Source: JBGOUJ01 sp041477005
GTDB taxonomy: Bacteria; Acidobacteriota; Terriglobia; Bryobacterales; JACQDG01
Assembly (NCBI GenBank): GCA_041477005.1
Contig: JBGOUJ010000340.1
Location: forward strand, 1 to 8,487
Length of the DNA: 8,487 bases
Reading direction: 5' to 3'
Translations under genes and position numbers: made by a program
The notes under the pieces: model-generated
The model's database searches: none
What the model was told of the DNA's origin: nothing
Seen by the model: only the letters and a program-made list of their open reading frames with translations
Shown here: in pieces, positions 1-6,180 of the stretch
Position numbering within the stretch: position 1 is the stretch's first letter
How the letters are laid out: the number at the start of each line of letters is the position of its first letter

Positions 1-96
1 CGCCGGAAAGTAGCTAGCCTTCTCGTCGATCTCGTCCTTATAGACCCGGTAACCCGGCCAGCTCAGAATCTTGGTGAACTCGTTATCGGTTGGCAA
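1..96 (-). CDS. Possible transposase N-terminus, cut by window edge
   Basis: An open frame on the minus strand enters the window edge and reads PTDNEFTKILSWPGYRVYKD followed by EIDEKASYF. The FTKIL..PGYRVY..EIDE pattern resembles, from memory, the N-terminus of ISL3-family transposases, just before their zinc-binding segment. A stop codon lies a few codons upstream, so the only start in this frame that I see is a TTG at 94-96, without a clear ribosome site. It sits directly beyond the point where the group II intron reverse transcriptase breaks off, which fits insertion of an IS into the intron. Only about 32 residues are visible and no catalytic residue is in view, so the family assignment is tentative. 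Confidence 0.35.
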   Translation of the reverse strand, partial: MPTDNEFTKILSWPGYRVYKDEIDEKASYFPA

Positions 97-151
97 GCCC
101 AGAGTCTACACAACCCCTCATTCGCTGCCAACTCCATGAAAACGGGGCGCC

Positions 152-646
152 TCACAGATTCCTGCTCAGAGCCTGGTTTTGGAGGCGCTCCCACGCTTGC
201 CTGGCCTCAGATTCCGTGCGTACCAGCAGCACCATGTCGTCCGCGTAACGGACGAGCACGACAGAATTGCTCATCGTGCCGTCACCGCGACACCACTGAC
301 GATCCACCTCGTGAAGGACGATGTTGGAAAGCAGCGGCGAAACCACCCCGCCTTGAGGAGAACCCCGGTCGGGATGCGTCACCTTGCCTTCCTCCATGAC
401 TCCAGCTTTCAGCCAAACTCGGATCAGCCGCAGAACTCGCACGTCCCCGACCCGCCGCCCCACCAACTGCATCAGCAGTTCGTGATCGATGGTGTCGAAG
501 TACGACTTCAAGTCCACGTCCACCACCTGAGAATAGCCGGCCTGGGTTTTCTCAGCGATGATGCTGAGAGCCATGCGCGGTGTCTTCTCCGGGCGGAACC
601 CGAAGGAACAAAACTCGGTATAGCGTCCTCTGTAGTTTGCGGGCAT
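152..646 (-). pseudogene. Group II intron reverse transcriptase, truncated both ends
   Basis: The 164-residue frame covers the central palm of a group II intron-encoded reverse transcriptase. Visible are CSFGFRP (13-19), motif A VVDVDLKSYFDTIDH (41-55, catalytic Asp about 45), SPQGGVVSPLLSN (96-108) and the polymerase motif VRYADD (132-137). Both metal-binding Asp sites survive. The blocks that should precede FGFRP (fingers, RT0-RT2, usually 100 or more residues) are absent: at about residue 10 the sequence jumps into the leader. It ends soon after ERLQNQ (about 172 in the window) without the rest of the palm, thumb/maturase or endonuclease domains. The ATG at 644-646 is probably incidental. 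The family call is secure; the product cannot be functional in splicing. Confidence 0.85.
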
Positions 647-1275
647 TGTCTAATCTCGTGGGCGCTTTGCGCTTGGCTTGATTGGGCCGGGGTGAAGCCT
701 TCCCTTGCGGGGGCAGTCCGGCTGCCTTTCCCAACTTTGAACGCATGATGGAAGTAGCGGCTCTTCCCTCCTCTCGGTTTTCCCGAGGTTCATCGGTACT
801 ACGGCCACCTCCGACTCCCTGCCCGGCGTTGTTACCGCGCTTTCGGGTTTCGCCCTTATACGCTTCCCTACCGGACGAAGTCGCCTCCGCCGGACCGAAC
901 AGGGTCTCTCCGGTTGTGCTGCTGCGCTGTCTTTGCGTGCTGCCGCCCTCTACACCGTCCCGGCGGACCGGATTGGTTCTCGCTGTACTCCGGTCCGTGG
1001 CAGGCTTCGCCTCCAAGGGACAGGCTCGCCCCGGGAAAAGGTCCAGCTCAATTGGCGTGATCGCTGGTGGATATGACGATGCTGTAACGGCGTTTACTTC
1101 TGTTGCGGCCCGCAAATTCGCCTCGCCCTCCTGCCAACAGGTGAGAGCTTTGTCATCCCGCTTCTCCGGCTCAGGTTGCCCCGAATCGGAGGGGACCAGG
1201 CTATCGGGTGAGCGAGTCATTACCCGAGTTGATTCCTTTCATTCAGCAAGTACATCAACATCACGTCGGACACAC
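647..1275 (-). other. Group II intron 5' part / leader, no confident gene
   Basis: This stretch precedes the reverse transcriptase fragment. A 222-codon frame runs through 552-1220 but its translation is low-complexity, rich in Arg, Gly, Ala, Pro and Ser, with no recognisable domain. It overlaps the reverse transcriptase in another frame. I read it as intron RNA domains near 1275, followed possibly by the N-terminal leader of the intron protein, now out of frame with the palm. The structure was not folded, so the split between RNA and leader is unknown. Confidence 0.45.
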
Positions 1276-1281
1276 CCCTTG

Positions 1282-1298
1282 ATATCCCGGCGGGATAT
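1282..1298. repeat. Perfect 8-bp inverted repeat beside the intron 5' end
   Basis: ATATCCCG and CGGGATAT flank a single central base. The palindrome lies 6 bp outside the candidate intron 5' splice site. It could belong to the insertion target, since some bacterial group II introns choose stem-loops. It is too short, and lacks a T-run, to call a terminator. Confidence 0.5.
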
Positions 1299-1299
1299 G

Positions 1300-1330
1300 G
1301 AAGTCAGAAGTCAGGAGCCAGAAGCCAGAA
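1300..1330. repeat. Four-unit heptamer tandem repeat
   Basis: Units GAAGTCA, GAAGTCA, GGAGCCA, GAAGCCA and a trailing GAA lie head to tail with a period of 7. Runs of this kind are, as far as I recall, dispersed in intergenic DNA of Solibacter-like acidobacteria. No protein reads through it convincingly. Confidence 0.75.
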
Positions 1331-1331
1331 T

Positions 1332-1376
1332 GGCTCGCGCTAACGCGCGCGGCTCGGAGCGGGCGTCTTGCGAGCC
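1332..1376. repeat. REP-like hairpin 3' of the operon
   Basis: GGCTCGC at 1332-1338 pairs with GCGAGCC at 1370-1376, around a GC-rich loop containing alternating CG. A related stretch, GCCGCGAGCGTGAGGGAGCG, follows directly. It lies about 35 bp beyond the stop of the last operon gene, so it might end transcription or stabilise the mRNA 3' end. No T-run follows on either strand, so a classic intrinsic terminator is not supported. Confidence 0.45.
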
Positions 1377-1409
1377 GCGAGCGTGAGGGAGCGTTCTTGC
1401 CACGGCCTG

Positions 1410-2009
1410 CTAAAGTATCTCTCTACCTACATCTACGTACACGCCCGCCTTGGCGGCTTCGACCGGGTCTGTCACGCGGTCGAGATCGGCCGCGATCTCG
1501 CCCAGGGCCGCGTAGCTCGGCAAGGTCCACAGAGCAAGGCCGCCCGGCTCCGGGCCGAGGCGTCCGATGCAGCGTAGCAGCAAGGCGAGCTGAAATTGCA
1601 GATGCTTCCGCGCCCGCTCTTCGTAAAACTGCGCGATCGCTTCGTTGGCCCCGACCGGCCGGAACATCTCCGCGTAATAGATGCCGCCTCGCGCCCGCAC
1701 CGGCGGCCGCAACACTTCGTAGCAGCCGGCAAAGTCCATCCGCGCCACCTGGGCCAACTGCGACTCGTAGCCGCGTGCCCGGAAAATGCGCTCCCATTCA
1801 TCAATGCGGTCGAAGCTTGCGTTCGGGAGATACCACACGGTGAAGTATTCCGGCTCCGGCCCGAGCCTCCACGTCCGCGCCGCGTTGACGATCAACTGGT
1901 CTTCGGAATAGCCCGACTCCCAGCCACCCTGCACGCGCAGAAACGTCTCGTGAAACTCCGCCAGCCCGATGCCGGGCCGGCGGCTGATGTATTCGACGTA
2001 AGACATCAT
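1410..2009 (-). CDS. Two-repeat protein, NIPSNAP/EthD-like barrel, unknown function
   Basis: This 199-residue protein is the last gene of the operon. It falls into two similar halves: RLGPEP occurs at 48-53 and 150-155, each followed by an aromatic/hydrophobic strand and W-x-LP (W59, LP 61-62; W161, LP 163-164). The first half opens YVEYISRRPGIGLAEFHE and the second IYYAEMFRPVGANEAIAQFY. Strand, helix, strand pieces of about 100 residues in tandem resemble dimeric alpha-beta barrel proteins (NIPSNAP or EthD type), which are often small auxiliary or ring-handling proteins; that assignment is inference. There is no signal peptide or membrane segment. The start is one of two adjacent ATGs three bases after a stop codon, with no clear ribosome site, so translational coupling is likely. 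Its first 13 codons lie within a 120-bp tandem duplication. Confidence 0.8.
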   Translation of the reverse strand: MMSYVEYISRRPGIGLAEFHETFLRVQGGWESGYSEDQLIVNAARTWRLGPEPEYFTVWYLPNASFDRIDEWERIFRARGYESQLAQVARMDFAGCYEVLRPPVRARGGIYYAEMFRPVGANEAIAQFYEERARKHLQFQLALLLRCIGRLGPEPGGLALWTLPSYAALGEIAADLDRVTDPVEAAKAGVYVDVGREIL

Positions 2010-2210
2010 GGGTTACCACCGGGGCAAGATCGGCAGATGCTCCGCGGCGTGCGGGTCGCCGGCCATTGAGGTCTGCACCGCGGTCTGCAAGCCGGGCCGG
2101 CGGCTGATGTATTCGACGTAAGACATCATGGGTCACCACCGGGGCAAGATCGGCAGATGCTGCGCGGCGTGCGGGTCGCCGGCCATCGAGGTCTGCGCCG
2201 CGGTCTGCAG
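1971..2210. repeat. 120-bp tandem duplication across a gene junction
   Basis: Copy 1 (1971-2090) and copy 2 (2091-2210) align without gaps. I count differences at 2014/2134 (t/c), 2042/2162 (c/g), 2067/2187 (t/c), 2077/2197 (a/g) and the last base 2090/2210 (a/g). Each copy holds the last about 25 codons of the dehydratase gene, its stop, CCC, and the first 13 codons of the downstream gene. Because 120 is a multiple of three, frame is kept throughout. Both flanking genes remain whole, one using each copy. Confidence 0.97.
2013..2129 (-). CDS. Chimeric 38-residue mini-ORF made by the duplication
   Basis: The frame starts ATGATG like the downstream two-repeat protein (MMSYVEYISRRPG) and at residue 14 switches into the dehydratase C-terminus (LQTAVQTSMAGDPHAAEHL then PILPRW), ending TAA. 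Against the dehydratase tail it has two amino-acid changes (Ala to Val, Gln to Glu); the other differences are silent, and the stop is TAA instead of TGA. It starts three bases after the dehydratase stop and ends three bases before the next ATG, so it would be translated if coupling works as the spacing suggests. Most likely it is a by-product rather than a selected peptide. Confidence 0.5.
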   Translation of the reverse strand: MMSYVEYISRRPGLQTAVQTSMAGDPHAAEHLPILPRW

Positions 2211-3338
2211 CTTGCGCCCGAGCTCATGGTATTTAGCCAGCTTCTCCCGGTCGAGCTTGACTCCAAGCCCCGCCGCGATCGGTACGCGCATCCCGCCGCG
2301 CTCGTGCTCGAGCTTGCCGCCCTCGATGATGTCGTCGACCAGGTGATGATAATGGGCATCGGCGGCGTGGGTCAGCCCGGGAATCGCGGTGGCCAGATGA
2401 AGCTGCGCCGCCATCGAAATCCCGAGCTCGCCCTGGCTGTGCAACGCCACGTCCACGTTGAGCAGCTCGATCGCCGCGGCGGCATGGCGCGCCTGGCGAA
2501 GCCCGCCGTAGAAATGCGGATCGACCAGCACTACGTCGAGCGCCCCGAGCAAGGCCATCGGCGCGAAGTCCTCCGGCGTGGCCACCGCCATATTCGAAGC
2601 GAGCGGCATCCAGGGACACTTTGTATTAACACGAGCCATTCCCCGCAGCCCCCAGACCGGGTCTTCCAGAAACTCCAGATCGCAATCGCGCAGTTGGCGG
2701 GCCACGCGCAGGGCGGTGGTCAACGACCAGGCCGCATTGGGATCGACGCGCAGACGGTGGCGCGGGAAGGCCTTCCGCAACGCCAGAATCGCTTCCACTT
2801 CTTCCTCCGGCGGCAATACGCCGGCTTTGAACTTCAGCGTTTCAAAACCGCACTGTTTGACCACTTCGCGCGCAAAGGCCACCATGCCCTGGGCATCGTG
2901 GATTTCACCCCAGCCTTCGCCGTTGGGGTAGCGATAAAACAGGTACGCGATCAGGGGAACGTGCTCGCGAAGCCGCCCGCCGAGCAAATCGTGCACGGGT
3001 CGGCCGATGGCCTGGCCCTGAATATCCAGGCACGCCATCTCGATCGCCGCAAACGTATGGTTGACGTTGCCGAACAACTTCGTCTCGGCCGGCGAGCCGA
3101 TGAGCCAGCGCAGGCGCTCCGTCTGGAACGGATCGACCCCGATCACCTGCGGGACGGACTCACGCAGGCACGCCTCGCGGGCAGCGCCGGCGTTGCACTC
3201 GCCGAGGCCCACGATCCCCTCGCCGGTTTCGACCTCCACCACCAGCCGGTGAATCGCCGGATCGGCGCCCGTGGAGTAGCGGAGCGGCGCCTCCACGGGC
3301 ACGCTCACCGGCGTCACGCGCACAGCGGTGATCTTCAT
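2133..3338 (-). CDS. Enolase-superfamily acid-sugar dehydratase, glucarate dehydratase-like
   Basis: The protein has 401 residues. An N-terminal capping domain (about 1-125, with GLGECNAG at 44-51) is followed by a modified TIM barrel. Active-site landmarks of the superfamily are visible: K169-x-K171 in LKFKAG, metal ligands D199 (RVDPNAAW), E225 (EFLEDP) and N249 (SNM), D273 in VDPHFYGG, and H300 in LHSQGELG. The K-x-K, N201 after the Asp, DPHF and HS pattern fits the glucarate dehydratase subgroup, which takes a proton alpha to a carboxylate and eliminates water to give a 2-keto-3-deoxy acid. It is shorter than enterobacterial glucarate dehydratase (about 446), and the substrate is not fixed by these residues. 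The ATG lies 7 bp after the SDR stop; AGGGG overlapping that stop is the likely ribosome site. The last 25 codons are duplicated downstream. The fold is near certain, the substrate open. Confidence 0.9.
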   Translation of the reverse strand: MKITAVRVTPVSVPVEAPLRYSTGADPAIHRLVVEVETGEGIVGLGECNAGAAREACLRESVPQVIGVDPFQTERLRWLIGSPAETKLFGNVNHTFAAIEMACLDIQGQAIGRPVHDLLGGRLREHVPLIAYLFYRYPNGEGWGEIHDAQGMVAFAREVVKQCGFETLKFKAGVLPPEEEVEAILALRKAFPRHRLRVDPNAAWSLTTALRVARQLRDCDLEFLEDPVWGLRGMARVNTKCPWMPLASNMAVATPEDFAPMALLGALDVVLVDPHFYGGLRQARHAAAAIELLNVDVALHSQGELGISMAAQLHLATAIPGLTHAADAHYHHLVDDIIEGGKLEHERGGMRVPIAAGLGVKLDREKLAKYHELGRKLQTAAQTSMAGDPHAAQHLPILPRW

Positions 3339-3345
3339 GGGGCCC

Positions 3346-4119
3346 CTACCATTCGGCGCCGGCGGTGAGCGAGATGGCCTGGCCGGTCATGCCGCGCGCC
3401 GCTTCGCTCGCCAGGTACAGCATCAAATCGGCCTGCTCCTCCGGCTCGGTCACGCGCTTCATGGGATACGCGTCGACAATCTCGTTCCAGAGCTGCTCGT
3501 AATCCTTGCCCTGGCGCCGGGCCTGTTCTCTTACGGCGAAGTCGGCGCGCTCGGTCTTCACCCAGGCGGGGCAAACGCAGTTCACCGTGATGCCGTGCTT
3601 GGCGACTTCCAGCGCCAGCCCGCGCGTCAGCCCGAGCAGTCCGGTCTTAGCGCTGCACTTGGCGGTCCAGGCCGGCTCGCAGCGAAACGACGAGGTAGCC
3701 GCCAGGTACAGAATGCGCCCCCATTTCTGCTCGATCATCGCCGGCAGCACGGCCTTGCTGCAGCGGAAGCAGCCGGTCAGGTCGACGTCGATCACCTGCA
3801 CCCACTCCTGTTCGGCGTGGCTGACTACTTCGTCGAAGTGCGAATAGCCGTGCGAGCACACCAGAACGTCGATGCGGCCGAAATGTTCGAGCGCGCTCGC
3901 GGCCATGGCCTGCACCTCGCTCATCTGCCGCACATCGACCCGCATACCCTCCGCGTGGCAGCCTTTCTCGCGAAGCAGGGGAAGGGCGCGGTCGATCTTC
4001 TCCTGGTTCTTGGTGGCGAGGAAGAGCTTCGCGCCTTCGGCCCCGAAGCGCTGCGCCGTGGCCAGGCCGATGCCACTGGCGCCGCCGGTGATGACGGCCA
4101 CTCTGCCATCCAGCAACAT
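3346..4119 (-). CDS. SDR-family protein with degenerate catalytic site
   Basis: This 257-residue protein has the classical short-chain dehydrogenase layout. The glycine motif TGGASGIG is at 11-18 and VDV at 61-63 matches the usual adenine-binding position. Strand 2 ends LATKNQ with Lys and no acidic residue, hinting at NADP(H) rather than NAD. An ungapped comparison with ordinary family members shows odd residues: the NNAG motif is CSHG (88-91), the tetrad Asn of VNLTG is Asp (DVDLTG, 111-116), the Ser pair is Ala-Ala (140-141), and the Tyr of YxxxK is Lys (K154 in AKCSAK; K158 kept). PAW replaces PGW at 184-186. It may be a pseudoenzyme, a binding or regulatory protein, or use other chemistry. 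GGAGAA sits 7 bp before the ATG. It is co-transcribed with the neighbours, 18 bp after the thiamine enzyme and 7 bp before the dehydratase. Confidence 0.9.
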   Translation of the reverse strand: MLLDGRVAVITGGASGIGLATAQRFGAEGAKLFLATKNQEKIDRALPLLREKGCHAEGMRVDVRQMSEVQAMAASALEHFGRIDVLVCSHGYSHFDEVVSHAEQEWVQVIDVDLTGCFRCSKAVLPAMIEQKWGRILYLAATSSFRCEPAWTAKCSAKTGLLGLTRGLALEVAKHGITVNCVCPAWVKTERADFAVREQARRQGKDYEQLWNEIVDAYPMKRVTEPEEQADLMLYLASEAARGMTGQAISLTAGAEW

Positions 4120-4132
4120 TCGATCGTTCTCC

Positions 4133-4145
4133 GTTACTCAGTAAC
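4133..4145. repeat. Small palindrome spanning the stop of the first operon gene
   Basis: GTTACT and AGTAAC flank one central base; the stop codon of the thiamine enzyme (4138-4140) lies inside. It sits just ahead of the SDR ribosome site GGAGAA (4127-4132), so a small hairpin could influence reinitiation. There is no terminator T-run. Confidence 0.4.
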
Positions 4146-5748
4146 TCAGCCCAGTGTACAGCGACTCGTCAATCGGGACCGCCAGCACCGTGAGCTGCGG
4201 ATGCGCCAGCCACTCCGCGGCGGCTTGCCGCACCTCGGTCAATGCGGCCGGCGCAACGCCGCGCGCGCCGAAACCCTCGGCGACCTTGGCCCAATCGACT
4301 GGTGCGAAATCGACGCCCCGGTGGGGGATACCGCGCGCATCCTGAGCCAGTTTGATCACCGCCAGGGACCGGTCACAGAAGACCACCAGCAGCGGGGCGA
4401 TGCCGAGCCGCCGGGCGGTTTCCAGCTCCTGCACCATCATGCCGAAACCGCCGTCGCCGATGAAGCCGACCACGGGCCGGTCCGGGCGGACGAGCGAAGC
4501 CGCGATCGCCGCAGGCACGCCGTATCCCATGGCCGACAGCCCGTTCGAGACCAGAAATGTGCCCGGCTGGGGAGCGCGCCACGCCTGGGCGAGCAGCATC
4601 TTGTGCGCGCCAACGTCTGTGGTGGCGATGGCTTCCTCGGGCAGCACCTCGCGCAAGGCGCGAATCACGTGAAAGGGCGAAAGCCCTCGGGCGCCTTCCT
4701 TAGCGGGCGGAGTGATGGCGGCCTCGGTGCGGCGGCGCGCGTCCTGGATTTCCTCGGCGGTCCAGTCCGGCGCGCCTCGATAGCCGGCGAGCAGCTCCGA
4801 AAGCAAGCCGCTGACTTCGCCCACGCACTCGGCCGCCGGCCGATACCGGCCAAAACCGGTGGGGCCATTGGCCAGCGAGTAAACCGGCCGCCGCAAGTGC
4901 CAGTCCTGCGATGACTCGACCGGGTCGAATCCCACGCCTAGCAGGCAGTCACTCCGGTTGAGCCACTCGACGATCGAAGCATCTCCCGAGCCCAGGCCAG
5001 CAACGCCGAGAAAGCCGGGGGCGCTTTCATCGGCCACGCCCTTCGCCTGCGGCAGCACAACGTAGGGGATGCCGGTGGCAGCGAAAAAACGGCGTACGGG
5101 CGCAGAATCACGCTCCGCATCGAGGCTGATTCCAACAACCCCGATGGGGCGTTTGGCCCGGTTCAGCGCCTCCCGGATGAGCGCGAGATCGACCCGCGCT
5201 TCCTCTGGGACCGGCGGCGACGCGGCATCGCCATCCGCCCGATCCGGCGCGATCGCGACGTCAGCGGGCAGCGTCAAATACACCGGCCCGCGCGGCGCCC
5301 GCTGCGCTACCGATAGCGCCGCGCAGATCATTTCTTCGGTCCTTGCGCCGTCCAGCGCCACGGACCATTTCGTGATCGGACCGAACAATTCATGGAGCGC
5401 CAGGTTCTGCTTGTTGAGCCACGGCGCGCGGCCGGCCGGCGTTCGGGCCGAGAAGGCCAGCAGCGGATCCCGATCCAACCGGGCGCAAGCCACACCGAGC
5501 GCGAGGTTGCAAGCGCCCGGACCCAGCGTGGCGAGACAGACGCCGGGGATTCCCGTGACCCGGCCCACCGTGCCGGCCATGAACGCCGCCGCCGATTCGT
5601 GACCCGCCAGCACAAACCGGATGCCACAGCTCTCCAGAGCATCGATGAGGTCCACGACCTCGCCGCCGGGATGCCCGAATACATAGCGCACTCCGGCGCG
5701 GTACAAGGCGCCGGCGATGATAGCCGCGCAAGTGAGAGGTGCGGTCAA
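4138..5748 (-). CDS. Thiamine diphosphate enzyme, acetolactate synthase-like
   Basis: The protein has 536 residues and the three-domain plan of the acetolactate synthase/pyruvate oxidase group. The N-terminal Pyr domain (about 1-170) has YVFGHPGGE and the catalytic Glu E51 in GHESAAAFMA. A central domain (about 185-325) follows, then the C-terminal PP domain with VSNGLSAMGYGVPAAIAA (400-417) and the GDGGFGM motif at 431-437. The motif's distal Asn is replaced: VVFCDRSLAVIK carries Cys458-Asp459. Family members bind ThDP and Mg and decarboxylate or condense 2-oxo acids. No regulatory small subunit or amino-acid biosynthesis gene is nearby, so a catabolic role with the dehydratase is likelier than valine synthesis. 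The TTG start at 5746-5748 keeps the N-terminal strand; GAGGG lies 11 bp upstream and an in-frame stop lies a little further upstream. It is the first gene of the operon. Confidence 0.88.
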   Translation of the reverse strand: MTAPLTCAAIIAGALYRAGVRYVFGHPGGEVVDLIDALESCGIRFVLAGHESAAAFMAGTVGRVTGIPGVCLATLGPGACNLALGVACARLDRDPLLAFSARTPAGRAPWLNKQNLALHELFGPITKWSVALDGARTEEMICAALSVAQRAPRGPVYLTLPADVAIAPDRADGDAASPPVPEEARVDLALIREALNRAKRPIGVVGISLDAERDSAPVRRFFAATGIPYVVLPQAKGVADESAPGFLGVAGLGSGDASIVEWLNRSDCLLGVGFDPVESSQDWHLRRPVYSLANGPTGFGRYRPAAECVGEVSGLLSELLAGYRGAPDWTAEEIQDARRRTEAAITPPAKEGARGLSPFHVIRALREVLPEEAIATTDVGAHKMLLAQAWRAPQPGTFLVSNGLSAMGYGVPAAIAASLVRPDRPVVGFIGDGGFGMMVQELETARRLGIAPLLVVFCDRSLAVIKLAQDARGIPHRGVDFAPVDWAKVAEGFGARGVAPAALTEVRQAAAEWLAHPQLTVLAVPIDESLYTGLSY

Positions 5749-5759
5749 CAGGCTGCCGG

Positions 5760-5764
5760 CCCTC
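5760..5764 (-). promoter_or_regulatory. Ribosome binding site for the TTG-started enzyme gene
   Basis: GAGGG on the minus strand lies 11 bp before the TTG. It is the only purine-rich run between the TTG and the in-frame stop upstream, and so supports TTG as the start. The spacing is slightly long. Confidence 0.45.
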
Positions 5765-5785
5765 GCCCGGCTTAGCCGGATCTAA

Positions 5786-5794
5786 ATGATAGCA
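5786..5794 (-). promoter_or_regulatory. Extended -10 box, candidate operon promoter
   Basis: TGCTATCAT on the minus strand is an extended -10 element (TGn plus TATCAT, five of six to consensus), about 40 bp before the TTG start. It would give a leader of roughly 30 nt. No good -35 hexamer sits at 17 bp; TTGTCG is there but at 20 bp spacing. The extended -10 may compensate. Confidence 0.45.
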
Positions 5795-5824
5795 GGCGCG
5801 TCTCGCCAGAACGACAACCGACAT

Positions 5825-5856
5825 GGAACCACAGATGAACACGGATGAACACAGAT
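5825..5856. repeat. Dispersed mini-repeat with 10-bp period
   Basis: GATGAACACG and GATGAACACA lie in tandem, flanked by GGAACCACA and GAT. On the minus strand it reads like the ATCTGTG..TTCATC..TGTGGTTC sequence scattered in many GC-rich environmental genomes (from memory). It is non-coding here and lies just upstream of the operon promoter. Confidence 0.65.
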
Positions 5857-6026
5857 TTCGTCTGAGGGAGGGCTTGGCGGGGCTTCTTCCTTGGACGGGG
5901 CGGTGGGGCATGTTGTGGGAATGGGCTGCTCCGAAAATCAATTTTCATCCTTGGGGGTGAGGCGAAACGGGCTCATGAGAGTTTCGTTTGTGCATTTTTT
6001 GTTGTCAAAGACCGTCGCGACCGTGA

Positions 6027-6180
6027 GGGCGTCCTACATCCATCGTAAGCCCTGGGTTGACGCCCGGAGGGGATCAGGCGGGCTAAGTTCTTGCTCAAGA
6101 ATCCGGCGCCCCGAGTACTGTGCTGTACTCAGACCGCCTTGCCTGAAGCACGGAGTTACGGTAGTACCGAGGTGACAGGC
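6027..6180. repeat. Cluster of inverted repeats
   Basis: Five dyads fall within 154 bp: GGGCGTC/GACGCCC (6027-6033 and 6059-6065), TTCTTG/CAAGAA (6088-6101, 2-base loop), GAGTAC/GTACTC (6113-6130), CGGTA/TACCG (6159-6169, one-base centre) and an outer GCCTG/CAGGC (6141-6145 and 6176-6180) enclosing the previous one. They could form a compact folded RNA on either strand. I do not recognise a riboswitch or ncRNA family. Confidence 0.5.

Larger units (their letters stand above)
150..1275 (-). mobile_element. Degenerate group II intron remnant
   Basis: The anchor is a reverse transcriptase fragment of group II intron type at 152-646. Upstream of it on the minus strand lies about 600 bp in which an open frame runs but looks like intron RNA plus leader rather than a protein domain. 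A candidate 5' splice site GTGTGTCC, matching the GUGYG consensus, starts at 1275 and reads towards lower coordinates. No 3' end (domain V hairpin and AY terminus) is recognisable; the element breaks off around 150-172, where transposase-like sequence begins. Intact introns of this kind are about 2-2.5 kb, so at least half is missing and it should be immobile. Both ends are estimates. Confidence 0.65.

Noticed and set aside
552..1220. 222-codon minus-strand frame before the reverse transcriptase
   Set aside because: Low-complexity translation overlapping the reverse transcriptase in another frame; more likely intron RNA and broken leader.
1300..2210. CRISPR array
   Set aside because: Repeats are either 7-bp units without spacers or one 120-bp duplication of coding sequence; no regular repeat-spacer pattern or cas gene.
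2157..3368. 403-codon plus-strand frame opposite the dehydratase
   Set aside because: It mirrors a gene with clear active-site motifs; its own translation is Arg/His-rich with no domain. High GC leaves long antisense frames open.
3328..4914. 528-codon plus-strand frame opposite the SDR and thiamine enzyme
   Set aside because: It spans two real genes and their junction, has no recognisable motif, and is a GC-driven shadow.
5390..5941. 183-codon minus-strand frame overlapping the thiamine enzyme start
   Set aside because: Its upstream part is a translation of the dispersed mini-repeat (LCSSVFICG) and its remainder is an alternative frame of the enzyme.
5891..6175. 94-codon plus-strand frame
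   Set aside because: No domain, no clear ribosome site, and it crosses the inverted-repeat cluster.
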